Shown here: positions 1 through 11,453 of the stretch, one piece after another | Position numbering within the stretch: the stretch's first letter is position 1 | Layout: every line of letters begins with the position of its first letter | NCBI RefSeq assembly: GCF_003573695.1 | Contig: NC_039362.1 | Coordinates: forward strand, 111,765,120 to 111,829,119 | Origin: Papaver somniferum | Lineage: Eukaryota > Streptophyta > Magnoliopsida > Ranunculales > Papaveraceae | DNA length: 64,000 nt | Reading direction: 5' to 3' | Program-made: the position numbers and the translations under genes | Notes under the pieces: generated by a model | Seen by the model: only the letters and a program-made list of their open reading frames with translations | What the model was told of the DNA's origin: nothing | Databases searched by the model: none

Positions 1-508
1 CTCTGTCATCAAAACTAATTTGTTGAGAGTTAAACCTTGCTTCAGATTCTGCAAGTTTCTCTTCCAACAAAAAGTACTTTTGATAAAGATTATCACATTC
101 AAATGACTTCATACGTAGGTTTTCCTCAGAATCCTTGAGGATCGATTCGCAAGAACGATTTGAAAAATAAACACCTGCATAACATATTCTCAATTTCTTG
201 TTTTCTCGACAGAGAGGAGTCAGAAGAGGTGAGACATGAGGAGTTGTAATCTTCTTCATATTCCACGAATCCAAAAACTTAACATACTCCGAGACTTCCT
301 CATCAACATCTCTATCAATATCTGAATCACCTTCATCAGAAAGTTCATCCAACTGTTCTTCTAGGAGAGTTTCCCAATCAACAGTTTTTACATCAAGAGA
401 ATGTTTAGATATTGACTTAGATGTGATATTTCTCTCAGGTGAATCCAAGATTTTAGAATCATCTGGTAATTTCTAAACTGGTACGTTATTAGAGATAGAC
501 TCGTCCAT
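1..508 (-). pseudogene. Family A gag-like ORF, 5' part, broken
   Basis: This is the 5' coding part of a minus-strand family A retroelement, continuing off the left edge. The ATG at 508-506 lies just downstream of the primer-binding site. An in-frame TAG occurs after 11 codons (475-473), and the frame then stays open to base 1. The product is acidic near the N-terminus (a stretch like DELSDEGDSDIDRD) and predicted helical or coiled-coil afterwards (LAESEARFNSQ). The relic at 33133-33718 has the same order: SISNN near the start, a W-E-K/T motif, an acidic stretch, then LAESEARYNSQ. No zinc knuckle, protease or RT is visible. It is gag-like by position and coiled-coil character only; no catalytic family was recognised. 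Confidence 0.6.
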
Positions 509-558
509 AATCAGATCGCTACAAACACAGACTTATAAGGTCTTTAACGTGTTTTCCA

Positions 559-572
559 GCTCCGATACCAAT
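559..572 (-). other. Primer-binding site, initiator Met-tRNA type
   Basis: On the minus strand this reads ATTGGTATCGGAGC, one base off the ATTGGTATCAGAGC seen at 33067 and 38182. It directly abuts the LTR end at 573, as expected for minus-strand priming. Confidence 0.8.
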
Positions 573-3002
573 TGAAAAAGCGGGGGTACAACAACCACAC
601 CCAACAATTCGATTAGCAATCTGTATGGACAAACTCCAATATACTTTCTAGAGAATCAACTAGACAGTCAGAGTCAATCTAGATCTCTCAATCTCTCGAT
701 TTGATCTTTACTCAAGCAAATAGAAATCTGCGAGTCTTTGTCAAAGAAAGATAACTTGGATGGTACCAAAGAACAATATCCAAGTGTCAATCAAGTTAAA
801 TCAACAACCAAAAGGTAGGATATTCTAATTGATTGAACAATGCATAACTTGTGATATTTCAATTATATAACAAAATATAATGCGGAAAAGAAATAACACA
901 GACACCAGAATTTTGTTAATGAGGAAACCGTAAATGCAGAAAAACCCCGGGACCTAGTCCAGATTGAACACACACTGTATTAAGACGCTACAGACACTAG
1001 CCTACTCCAAGCTAACTTCGGAATGGACTGTAGTTGAACCCCAATCAGTCTCCCACAGATCCAAAGTACAGTTGTACTCCCTACGCCTCTGATCCCAGCA
1101 GGATACTGCGTACTTGATTCCCTTAGACGATCTCACCCACAACTAGAAGTTGCTACGACCCAAAATCGCAGGCTTTGACAATAAACAAATATATCTCACA
1201 CAGACAAGTCTATCAAAGGATCAATCTGTCTCCCACAGAAAAACCCTAAATTTTTTGTTCTGTCTTTTGATAATAATCAAGGTGAACAGGAACCAATTGA
1301 TAATCCGGTCTTATAATCCCAAAGAATAACCTAGATTAATCAATCACCTCACAACAATCTTAATCGTATGGTAGCGAAACAAGATGTTGTGGAGTCACAA
1401 ACAATGAGACGAAGATGTTTATGATTACTTTTTATATCTTGCCTATCGGAGATATCAAATCTCAAGCCAATCAATCTGATTGTACTTGTACGATAGAAGA
1501 CGCAAGATCAGATCACACAACTACGATAAAAGTAGTATCGGTCTGGCTTCACAATCCCAATGAAGTCTTTAAGTCGTTAACCTAGTTTTAGAAGAAGAAA
1601 TACAAAGGTTAAAGGAGAATCGAGTCTAGTACGCAAACTAGTATCACATGTAAGGTGTGGGGATAAGTTTTACACAATACTAGATGTCCACTTTATATAG
1701 TCTTTCAAATCAGGGTTTTGCCTTGGTAACAAAGCAATCAATATTCACCGTTAGATGAAAACCTGATTTAGATTCAAGCTAATATTTCTCAACCGTTAGA
1801 TCGAAAACTTAGCTTGTTATACACAAATGAATTGCACGCTTCTAGGTTTGTTAACTGTACCCAAACGTGTACATTGTTGGTTCAACAATAGTTAACCAAA
1901 AGGTTAGACATATGAGCATTTCATATCAACCATGTTGTTCTTCACCATAACTAGTTCAAATGACTCAAATGAACTAGTTAGAGAGTTGTTCAATTGCAAG
2001 GAAATCTTATGTAACTACACAAGACACAATTGAAGCAAAGATGATTTGATTCATTTGAATCGGTTCATGAAATTTTATAGCCACGGTTTGCAAACTGCAT
2101 TCCTTAGTCTTTTTAAAGTTTAAGTTCATAAATCATCTTCAGATATATAACCTTCTTAAGTTCGCACACTAGGTTCGCGGACTTAAGCAACCGGACAGAG
2201 TTTACAAACTCCAGCAGATATTCTCGGGATGAGAACTTCGCCGGTTCTCGGACTGGGTTCGCGGACTTAGATCATGCAAGTAGTTTGTCAACTCCAGCAA
2301 AAATTCTCGGGTTTGAGAACTTCGGCAGTTCGCGGACTAAGTTCGCGGATTTGGCACTTGCCATTCTTCCGGTTCTCTTGATCAACAAAGTTCGAAAACT
2401 TTGGTACAAGGAATAGGACTTATACATAAATGTGTTTCCACAACAATGCTTATGTCCATCATGGGTTATGTAATCTAAACTCTCATTTCAATCATTGAAA
2501 CATTCTTAGAGGAAGTTATATAGTTGTTACACCATTTCTCGTCAAAGCAATTTTCAAGATGATTGAAACATATCATGACTTTCGTCACTAGGTAAAGATA
2601 AACTTGGTCGAAGCGAAAAGCTTACCAACACATATTTCGAGATATAGATAGGCAAGATATACTCGGCTCGAAGTACCAAATGTGTATAATCTAAGTCTAT
2701 ACATATAGCATACGACTTTTTGTCTCAAGAAGTAGGAGATAGAGTATATAGACTTTTGGGTGACAGATAAGTTCAAGCCTTCACATACCTTTTTGTCGAG
2801 AAGTTCCACCGGTTCCTTGAGTAGTTCTTCTACTTGTATGATGAATCTCCATGAAGTCATTGAGCTCAACTACACTTTCTATCATAGTCTGAGACTTAGC
2901 TATAATAGACTAGAAATCAAGACTTATAGTTTTGATCACTAACATTGACAAACATGCTTGAGATAGCAACGCATGCGAGTTCGACCGAGCAATGCTCTAA
3001 TA
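573..3002 (-). mobile_element. Family A 5' LTR (copy a)
   Basis: This minus-strand LTR of about 2.43 kb ends TTTTTCA next to the PBS and starts TATTAGAGCATTGCTCGG, so the expected terminal TG is mutated to TA. It aligns by eye with the LTRs at 7890-10389 and 30687-33066. The block with GGTTTCCTCGTTAACAAAAT lies at 910-962. In place of the GTATGCATAC-type repeats of other family A copies, it carries a different repeat at about 2160-2360 built on GTTCGCGGACTT and TTCTCGGG. It lies inside family A internal DNA (3003-3643), so one family A element inserted into another. ORFs at 2588-2942 are chance frames. Confidence 0.85.
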
Positions 3003-3643
3003 ACGATGACTTCTCCATGCTCCCAATATCGAGGTTAATTTATCTGAGCACTAATGAGAGACAAGATTTCTTTTAAGCTCATATCTTCCAACCTTTTGAT
3101 CTTTTCAAGTGTATTAACTAGATCATTATTAAATGATTCAAATTCAACTTTGAGATCTTCTCGTTTTGAATCAAATAACAAGTTCATTGCAATGTCCTCC
3201 AAATTATTATTATTATTTTATTATTTTGATATGCTAAAGCCGGACCCAGGTCCCTACCCGAACCCAGCTAGTTGGATTGGCCCCACTGACAGACCCAACC
3301 CCGCTCAACCCACCATACAACTAAACTATTACAAACCTTTACGGCGACGGGGATTGAACCCCTGACTTCTTCCATACTGGAGTTGGTGGGATACCACTGA
3401 GTTATGCTCTTGGACCCGTCCTCCAAATTATATAGTCTTGCTTGAAGTACCTTCTCTCTATCACGTCCTTCAGAGATTTCTTATTTGAGATCTCTTATTT
3501 GTTTGAGATAATCCCTTGTACCGATAAAATCAAGTTGGTCTTGCAAGTTTTTATGCTCACTACGAAGTCTGTAATATTGAACTTTCTTACTGAGTAAAGA
3601 GCTTTCAGTTTCAGAAAGTTTCTGATGACATTCCTTAAGAATT
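3003..3643 (-). pseudogene. Family A internal region, distal gag-like coiled coil
   Basis: Minus-strand internal DNA of an older family A element. An ORF at 3690-3481 encodes about 69 residues rich in K, E, L and Q (QKLSETESSLLSKKVQYYRL), a predicted coiled coil. The frame stops, and further coiled-coil-like coding continues on the other side of a SINE. The left end, which on the minus strand reads TTGGGAGCATGGAGAAGTCA, resembles 33764-33780 of the other family A relic (CTGGGAGCATGTAAAGAACA), which ties both to the same family. The region is bounded by a family A LTR on the left and a family B LTR on the right. Confidence 0.55.
3208..3417 (-). mobile_element. tRNA-derived SINE with 14-bp target-site duplication
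   Basis: On the minus strand the element starts near GGGTCCAAGAGCATAACTCA. It contains an A-box-like TAACTCAGTGGTA and a B-box-like GGTTCAATCCC, the internal RNA polymerase III promoter of tRNA genes. It ends in an AAT/ATA-rich simple-repeat tail (3208-3228). The 14-bp GTCCTCCAAATTAT flanks both sides (3194-3207 and 3418-3431), as expected from LINE-assisted insertion. The body is about 210 bp. The tRNA-like head is not a functional tRNA gene because the acceptor-stem pairing is absent. The SINE family was not identified. Confidence 0.85.
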
Positions 3644-4269
3644 TGTTTAGAGCGTTGCTCGGTTGAACCCACCAAGCATTGGTATATCAAGTTTGGTTGT
3701 CATATTTTAGTATCATAACTCAATTAGGGTCGACTGATTAAATGTACTAGAGTTAACTTAGTTTAGGTTAGACTATAAAGTCTAGAAATGTTGAGGCATA
3801 CAAGTATTACCTTGAATACCTGAAGATCGTGAAGACTTATCGACGATAATGAAGACATCATCCTTCCTCTTGAGGTTAGTGATTCTGACTTGACTTGTTT
3901 ACTTTCCTATCGTTACTTTCAAGTCATTTAAAATTGAAAACATAACATGCGAGGTTATATTTAATACTCTAGTATTATACTTGGTCATTTTATTATGATC
4001 AAAGTGTCACGGGAAGAATATTTGATTACGATGTATAACCTTTATCTTTTGAACTTCGTAAATGCGACATCGTCATAATCTATGTAACTCGTTACTTGAT
4101 TGCATTTTGGATATAGGTGTGATTTCATCCTAGGAAACTATGTTTGATTACATATGTTTAAAAGAAGTACATATACGAAACTTGTTTCGTAATCGAAAAG
4201 AAATTGGTGTTTTGGTCCGGTTTTCTATGAAGATCTATTGGATGACCAATTTGAACCTAGGTAAGAACT

Positions 4270-4590
4270 TTGGTAGAACCGATCTTGACTTATGTTGAGA
4301 GTTATGGTAGAACCGATCTTTACCTAGTTTGGGATACACGGTAGTATTGATCTTAAATTATGTTGAGAGCCATGGTAGAATCGATCCTTACCTATATTGG
4401 AAAACATGGTAGAACCGATTCTAACTTTTGTTGGAAGTCTTGGTAGAACCGATCCTTACCTATATTGGGAATCATGGTAGAACCAACCCTAACTTATGTT
4501 TGGATTTATGGTAGAAATGATACCTACCTATATTTAGAGACTTGGTAGAACATATCTTAACCTATGTTAGGAGTCATGGTAGAACCGGTC
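4270..4590 (+). repeat. Minisatellite in family B LTR, about 34-bp units
   Basis: About ten degenerate units carry the core TGGTAGAACCGATCCT followed by TACCTATATTGGGA-like spacers. The same LTR position in other family B copies has arrays with the same GAACCGATCCT core but different spacers (39898-40110, 45610-45825, 57787-58003, and inverted at 13530-13800 and 27250-27520). Confidence 0.85.
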
Positions 4591-4889
4591 CAAGAGCAAA
4601 AAATTATTTCCAACATTTACATATTACTTACGGTTTTGTGTGAGTTTGAAATTAGGGTTTTCTAAATAGGAAAGTTCCAGATGTCGAGATGATTTGGACA
4701 TGTATATAATTCTTACCTTTTATTGTTCAAATATATTCCTTGATACTCAAGGTGATCCCTATAGATGGTAAAATTTGGATAGGGGAAAAAAGTGTCATTT
4801 CAACCCTATAGACATAACTCAACTCTTACGGGAGATATTAAGCCCTTAGCCCTCAAGGCATCCTTAGCCAGATTTCTAGTATACGTTCT

Positions 4890-5160
4890 CGCGAGACACT
4901 ACTGGTCGTGATACCGTGATTCCTAGCGCACATCCTCGACGAGATATTGTTGGTCACGTAGGTTCTGTAGAGCGTAAAATGTCCCCAACAGACTTATGAA
5001 CCAGAACAACCACAATTCCAGCATGTCTTTGTGAGACGCTGCTGATTGTGATGCCATGATTCCTGGTATATATCCTCAACGAGATTTTGTTGGTCATGTA
5101 GGCTCTTTAGATGCGTAAATACGTCCCCGACGGACTTATGACCCAGAGCGGAGATTTGCT
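4890..5160 (+). repeat. Two diverged units of about 140 bp
   Basis: Units start near 4890 and 5029. Each contains a GAGACxCTxCTG motif, GTGAT(A/G)CC(G/A)TGATTCCT, CTC(G/A)ACGAGAT(A/T)TTGTTGGTCA and a GACTTATGA(A/C)CCAGA end. Shorter echoes (CGCGAGATACACTGGT) recur near 5221 and 5299. Confidence 0.65.
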
Positions 5161-5525
5161 TATCTCCTGTAAGCACAACTCTCCTTATTTGAGATCAAGG
5201 ACTGATTCATAGTACATCATCGCGAGATACACTGGTCATGTCTGCTCTAGCCTCTGACTCGACTTACTGAGGTTTCCGAATAACTCCTAGAACATCCCCG
5301 CGAGATACACTGGTTATTCTGCCTCCGGGCTCTTTCGACAGACTCCTAGAACATCATTTCAGGATATACTGGTCTTGTTGGCCCATCATATGGATACACA
5401 GTTGATTCCTAGCACATCTCTGCAAGATACGCTGGTCAAAGACAAGTGAGCCAAAGTCTCGCAGATGCATTAATTGGGCATACAAATCCTTTTTCTCTCT
5501 AAGGACGAGTCCCAGCTGACCATGG

Positions 5526-5835
5526 AGAGATTCAGATCCGTTAAGAAAATCTTCGGAGAGATTTTGATCCATCTGCAAAATCTCGGAGAGATTCAAATCT
5601 CTTCGCAAAATCTCGGAGAGTTTCAAATATATCTGCAAAATCTCGGAGAGATTCAAATCTCTCTACAAAATCACGAAGAGATTCAAATCTCTCTGCAAAA
5701 TCACGGAGAAATTTTGACCCGTCTGCAAAATCTCGGAGAGATTCAAATCTCTCTGCAAAATCACAGAGATTTTGTTCCGTCTGCAAAATCTCGGAGAGAT
5801 TCAAATCTCTTCGAAAAATCTCGGAGAGATTCATA
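5526..5835 (+). repeat. Minisatellite, 30-bp unit, about 10 copies
   Basis: The unit is close to CTGCAAAATCTCGGAGAGAT followed by TCAAATCTCT. It creates long repetitive frames on both strands (5474-5902 plus, 5354-5834 minus) with QNLGEIQIS-like or RFESLRDFA-like repeats. Period 30 is divisible by three, which explains why frames stay open. There is no sign of selection for a protein. Confidence 0.9.
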
Positions 5836-6438
5836 TGATAGGCACACGCCTTACCTAGTGCTCGGGCCTATTTCTCATCCTCTCAAACACAATCACGGCT
5901 AGTAAACTGAGCCAGAACTATACATGTCTATCGAAAAACGTGGATAAGCTCTCTTGAGCTCCGCATGCTCAACAAAGGGACCCACAAACAATAATACGGT
6001 CTTCACATGACAATATGTGACCGTCCATAGAGAGAGGGAGATCATCCTCAGCTCCTCTCACGCTCTGCACACGATTCCTGAGGAATTACATGCCTTTTCA
6101 CGTGACTCATCCTAGTCATTCTCACAAATCAGAGATTGTCTCTCTATCTTGGAAAACTCGGCTAAAGAGAATATTTCTCTCTCAACACATCATCACAAAG
6201 GCTGACTCAGCTTCACACAAATGGGGGCATAACAATTAGGGTTTTGGTATGGCGGTCTACGACACGTGTGAGAAATACCCGGTTTATTTCTCACCGCAAA
6301 AGAGAGTAAAGGCGGTGGAATAATGAGATAAACTCAACCTAGTTTATCTCTATCTATTCCTGAAGAGACGTGAGAATTGTTCCACACGACACGGAAAGCA
6401 ATCCTTATCTTCACCGACCTGAGATTAGAGAACTCAGC

Positions 6439-6446
6439 TATAAATA
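6439..6446 (+). promoter_or_regulatory. TATA box of solo LTR
   Basis: TATAAATA is followed after about 25-30 bp by a possible start region in CT-rich DNA, near the 3' end of the solo LTR. Confidence 0.5.
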
Positions 6447-6975
6447 GGTCCTCTATTTTTCCAAGATACGATGATCTATCTGATAATCTCTCAGAGTAAT
6501 TCTTCTTCAAACCCTAGAATTATCTGATCTCTCTCTCTCTTCATTTTCTTCCCTCCCTAAGACCATCCCTAAACCTCCATCCATGTGACTTAAGAAGCCT
6601 TTGAACGAACATTGTGCATGGTTTAGGCGAAGACTTTTCGTGATCAACCTCCCGAAACTCACTTTCAAAACCCTAGAATCCCATCTCTAGCCTCTCACCG
6701 ATTTTAGGTAACTACAATCCCGGACCGAAATATTGAGAATCTTTTAATTAAGAATTTCGATTATATTTTTTTGATTTTCCAGCAATCAAAACATATCTCT
6801 TGAAAAGTTATATTAGTTAAGTGCTAAATTAATATTAGATATTTTCTAATGAGAGATTTCAGAATTACAGGTTGGATATTAGTTGGAAATATGAAAACAG
6901 AAATTAGATACTTATTACATATCTTGAGAATATTTTCGTTTTTGGAATTTTCTTGTTGTCCTAACAACCATGGTC

Positions 6976-6983
6976 TATAAATA
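6976..6983 (+). promoter_or_regulatory. TATA box of family B LTR (3644 copy)
   Basis: TATAAATA lies in the same context (TGTCC...TATAAATA...TTTGCA) as at 40642 and 46362. Confidence 0.55.
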
Positions 6984-7889
6984 GCTGAGTTTGCATTTCT
7001 TTCAAACTATCATAAGAGTCGGACAAACTTCATTTGTGTTATTTCTGGTGGAGCCGTCTATACGGAGAAGAAAGTAACCTAATTGAAAAGGCGGGGGTCT
7101 AATAACCACACCCAATATTTCGTTAGGAAATCTGTATGGACTAACTCCAATATAATTCCAAGAGAATCAACTAGATAGTCAGACTCAATCAAGGAAAATA
7201 TATCCAAGAGTTATATCTCTATTTCTCAACGTAATCATCAAATCAAACAGATAGAAATCCGCGAGCCTGGTTATTATGAGAGACAACTTGAACGGTACCA
7301 AAGACCAATGTTCAAGTGTCAATCAATTTAAATCAACAACCAAAGGTTGGATTTACAAATTTATTGAACTACACACAAACTGTGATATATCAATTATATA
7401 AACAAATATAATGCGGAAAAGAAATAACACAGACACCATAAGTTTTGTTAACGAGGAAACCGCAAATGTAGAAAAACCCCGGAACCTAGTCCAGATTTGA
7501 ACACCACATTGTATTAAGCCGCTACAGACTGTAGCCTATTACAAGTTAACTTCGGACTGGAATGTAGTTGAGCCCTAACCTCTCACACTGATTAAGGTAC
7601 AATCATGTTCCTTACGCCTCTGAATCCCAGCAGGACTCAATGCACTTGATTCCCTTAGCTGATCTCACCCATAGCTAAGAGTTGCTACGATCCAAAGGCA
7701 AAGACTTGATAAACAAATCTGTGTCCCACACAAAAGTCTATTTTGATAGATAAATTTGTCTCCCACAAAAATACCTACGAAGTTTTTGTTCTGTCTTTTG
7801 ATAAATCAAGGTGAACGGGAACCAATTGATAATCATGTCTTATATTCCCGAAGAACATCCTAGAAATATCAATCACCTCACAATAACTT

Positions 7890-10389
7890 TGAAAAAGCGT
7901 GGTCTAACAACCACACCCAATATTTCATTCGGCAATCTGAATAGACTAACTCTAATATACTTTCAATAGAATCAACTAGACAGTCATGCTCAATCTATAG
8001 AAAAGTATATCAAAGAGTTTATATCTCAATTTATCCATTAAATCTACAATCAAACAAATAGGAATTTGCGAGCCCGATTGAATAAGAGAAATAACTTGGA
8101 CGGTTTCGCAAACCAATATCCAAGTGTCAATCACTTCAGTCAACAACCCAAAGGTCGGACTCAAGAACTGATTGAACTTAACGCACAACCTATGATATTT
8201 TTATTATATAACAAAATATAATGCGGAAAAGAAATAACACAGACACCAGAAATTTTGTTAACGAGGAAACCGTAAATGCAGAAAACCCCTGGGACCTAGT
8301 CTAGTTTTGAACACCATACTGTATTAAGACGCTACATACGCTAGCCTACTACCAATGAACTTCAGACTATAATGTAGTTGATCCCTAATCAATCTCATAC
8401 TGATTCAAGGTACAGTTGCGCTCCTTACGTTTCTGAACCCCAACAGGATTCTACGCACTTGATTCCCTTAGTTGATCTCACCCACAACCAAGAGTTGCTA
8501 CGACCCAAAGTCGAAGACTTGATAAACAAATCTGTCTCACACAGAAAAGTCTATTGGAATAGATAAATTTGTCTCTCACATAAATACCTATGAGTTTTGT
8601 TCCGTCTTTTGATAAATCAAGGTGCACAGGAACCAATTGATAAACCAGACTTATATTCCCGAAGAACAGCCTAGTATTATCAATCACCTCACAATAATCT
8701 TAATCCTATGGAAGCGAAACAAGATATTGTGGAATCACAAAGGATGAGACGAAGATGTTTGTGACTACTTTTAATCTTACCTATAGGAGATATATCTCAA
8801 GCAAATCTTAGAAAAGATAAAACTCAATCACGATAGTGGAAGTAAGATCAGAACACGCAACTACAGAGAAAAAAATGGGTCTGGCTTCACAATCCCAATG
8901 AAGTCTTTAAGTCGTTAAACTACAGGGTTTCGTGAAAAACCTAAGGTTAAAGAAGAATCGACTCTAGTCGCAACTACTATCACACGGGAGGTGTAGGGAT
9001 TAGGTTTCCTAGTTGCTAGAGTTCTCCCTTATATAGTTTTCAAATCAGGGTTTGCAATCTAAGTTACCTTGGTAACAAAGCATTCAATATTCACCGTTAG
9101 ATGAAAACCTGATTAGACTTAAGCTAATATCTTTCAGCCGTTATATCGAACTTAGCTTGTTATACACAAATGAAATGTACCTTCATTTAGGTTTGAGTAA
9201 CCGCACCTAAACATGTACACTAGGTTGGATCAATAGTAGTTAACCGAGGTTAGCTATATGAACACTCTCATATCAACCTTATTCATCTTAACCACAACTA
9301 GTTCAAATGACTCAAATGAAGCTAGTTAAAGAGTTGTTCAATTGCTATATTCTCATAGAAGTATACAAGAACACAATTGAAGCAAAATAGGTTTGATTCA
9401 CTCGAATCAATTCACGAACATTATAGCCACGGTTTGTACATAATGCATTCCTTATTATATAAATGTATTAGTTCATGAACAAACCGATTTTAGAACTTTA
9501 ACCACTCAAGTATGCAAACGGGTACGCATATTTAAAGTAGCTGGTCTGAGTTTGGGTTCGCCAGTATGCAAACGGGTACGCATACTTCCAAACACAACAG
9601 AAATTTCCGGACCCAAACCCTTCGCCAGTACGCGTACGGGTATGTGTACTTACTTAGGTACTCGTAATTTCATAACTAACAGGTACGCATGCGGGTATGC
9701 ATACTATAGTTCCGCTCATGGATCACATACATGCAAGAACGCATACTATGTTCATAATCCAATGATGGTTAAGTGTTCTAAACTCTATTTAAATCATTGA
9801 AACATTCTTAGAGGATGACAAAAGACGTTTCCACGAACTATTAGCATCAAAGCAATTTTCAAGTTATTGAAATAATCATAACGAAATATTTCAAGTCTAT
9901 GTCAAATGATTGTATCACACAAACCATGTAAGATATTACTCGACGATTTTCACATGATCATCTTTTGACTTTCGTCAAGAATATAAGATGAACTTGGTTG
10001 AAGCAAAATCTTACCAATACATATTTCGAGAAATATGTAAGCGAGTTAAACTCAGCTCGAGATCTCAAATGTGCGTAATCAAATACTATTTAGTAATGCG
10101 ATTTTTGTCTCAATATAGGAGATAGAGTAGAAATAGACTTACCAAATGATAGATGAGTTTTAGTCTCCACATACCTTTTGTTGATGAAGTTCCACAAGCT
10201 CTCCTTAGTAGTTCTTCGTCTTCAATTGATGAACGCCGTGAAGTCTAATGCTCAACTATACAATCTATCCTAGTCCGAGACATCACTATAAGTAGACTAA
10301 AAATCAAGACTTATAGTTTTGATCACTAACATTGACAAACAAGCTTGAGATATCAACGCTTGCGAGTTCGACCGAGCAGTGCTCTAACA
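7890..10389 (-). mobile_element. Family A solo LTR nested in a family A LTR, TSD AACTT
   Basis: A minus-strand LTR of 2,500 bp, from TGAAAAAGCGTGGTCTAACA to GCTCTAACA, flanked by AACTT at 7885-7889 and 10390-10394. No PBS or internal DNA adjoins either end. The promoter is at 9029-9036 (TATATAAG on minus), and the conserved GTTAACGAGGAAACCG block is near 8258. ORFs at 7976-8188, 8378-8566 and 9552-9800 are incidental and recur wherever this LTR recurs. Confidence 0.9.
9510..9706 (-). repeat. Paired-palindrome repeats in family A LTR
   Basis: Four imperfect copies of a 22-24-bp unit (9510, 9564, 9628, 9682), for example GTATGCAAACGGGTACGCAT. Each is two 10-bp near-palindromes of the type GTATGCATAC separated by GG or CC, with unit starts about 54-64 bp apart. 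Confidence 0.8.
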
Positions 10390-11218
10390 AACTTAACTAT
10401 ATGGTAGTAGGACAAGTTATTGTGGAATCACAAAGAATGAGGCGAAGAGCTTTGTGATTACTTTTTTATATCTTACATATCGGAGATAAATCTCGAGCAA
10501 TCTTTGAGAAAATAGTACTCAATACGATAGAACAAGTAAGATCAGAACACGCAACTACAGAGAAAATAGTTGGGTCTGGCTTCAGAATCCCAATGAAGTC
10601 TTTAAGTCGTTAACTATAATGGTTTTAGGAAAAACCTAGGTTAAAGGAGAATCGACTCTGGTCGCAACTAGTATCACGCAGGAGGTGTGGGATTAGGTTT
10701 CCCAGTTGCTAGAGTTCTCCCTTATATAGTCTTCAACTCAGGGTTTGATAACTTTGTAACAAAGCAATCAATATTCACCGTTAAATGAAGCCTGATTTAA
10801 GATTCAAGCTAATATCTTTCCCCCCTTAGATGGTCTTAGCTTGTTACACACAAATAAAATATACTCTCATTTAGATATGGGTAACTGTACGTACCTAAAC
10901 GTGTATATTGAGTTGCCTCAATAACAGTTAACCAAAGTTAGCCATATGAACATTTTTGTGTCAACCATGTTCATCTTAACACTTTTATATCAAATGATAA
11001 TCCAATGAATCTAATTGTGTTACTCATAGAGTTTCTCAATTTTTTATATTCTCATAGAAGTATACAAGACACGATTAAAGCAAAATCGGATCGATTCAAA
11101 AGAATTAGTTCATAAACATTTTAGCCACGGTTTGCAAAGATTGCATTCCTTAATTTATAAATGTATTTGTTCATGAGTATGAAATCATTCTTAGACGATT
11201 TTAGAACTTAACCTTATA

Positions 11219-11453
11219 AGTTTACAAACGGGTACGCAAACTTAAGTTCCGGACTTTGGTCATGTCCGACAGTTCGCAAAAGGGTATGCATACTGTCATT
11301 CCGGACCGAGCCCAGGTGAATAAGTTTGCAAACGGATACGCAAACTTAGTTCCCGAACTTTGACAGTTAAAATCGTTCGCATACGGGTATGCATACTTGG
11401 TTCCTGGACCTGAATCATTCTTACAACAGTTTGCATACGGGTATGCATATTGT
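11219..11453 (-). repeat. Paired-palindrome repeats in outer family A LTR
   Basis: Five copies (near 11219, 11271, 11325, 11375 and 11429) of the same unit, for example GTTCGCATACGGGTATGCAT, again at about 50-55-bp intervals. The position within the LTR matches the arrays at 9510, 29077 and 31288. Confidence 0.8.

Larger units (their letters stand above)
4760..6716 (+). mobile_element. Solo LTR, unidentified family, TSD ATCCC
   Basis: An insertion of 1,957 bp interrupts the family B LTR and is flanked by ATCCC at 4755-4759 and 6717-6721. It starts TATAGATGGTAAAATTTGGA (TA rather than TG) and ends GGTAACTACA. A TATAAATA box at 6439-6446, followed by CT-rich leader-like DNA, supports LTR identity and plus orientation. 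No PBS, coding region or second LTR is present, so it is read as a solo LTR left by LTR-LTR recombination. It holds a tandem pair of about 140-bp units (4890-5160) and a 30-bp minisatellite (5526-5835). The assignment to LTR rather than another insertion type is inference. Confidence 0.65.
3644..7083 (+). mobile_element. Family B LTR, plus strand, left segments (level-1 host)
   Basis: The LTR starts TGTTTAGAGCGTTGCTCGGT at 3644, a diverged form of TGTTAGAGCATAGCTCGG. It runs to 4759, is split by a solo LTR, resumes at 6722, and continues to 7083, where a family A LTR inserted (TSD CTAAT). A further 66 bp resume at 28339-28404. The segment order follows the intact family B LTR at 39168-41969, including a TATAAATA box at 6976-6983 and the sequence upstream of the shared GTAACCTAAT. 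The remaining 3' half is not found downstream within the window. It is more diverged than other family B copies, which fits its being the oldest layer. Confidence 0.8.

Noticed and set aside
3340..3410. tRNA gene
   Set aside because: A and B boxes are present, but there is no matching acceptor stem, and a SINE body, tail and 14-bp target duplication surround it.
5354..5902. Overlapping repetitive ORFs on both strands
   Set aside because: They are translations of a 30-bp minisatellite; the period keeps frames open and there is no independent sign of coding.
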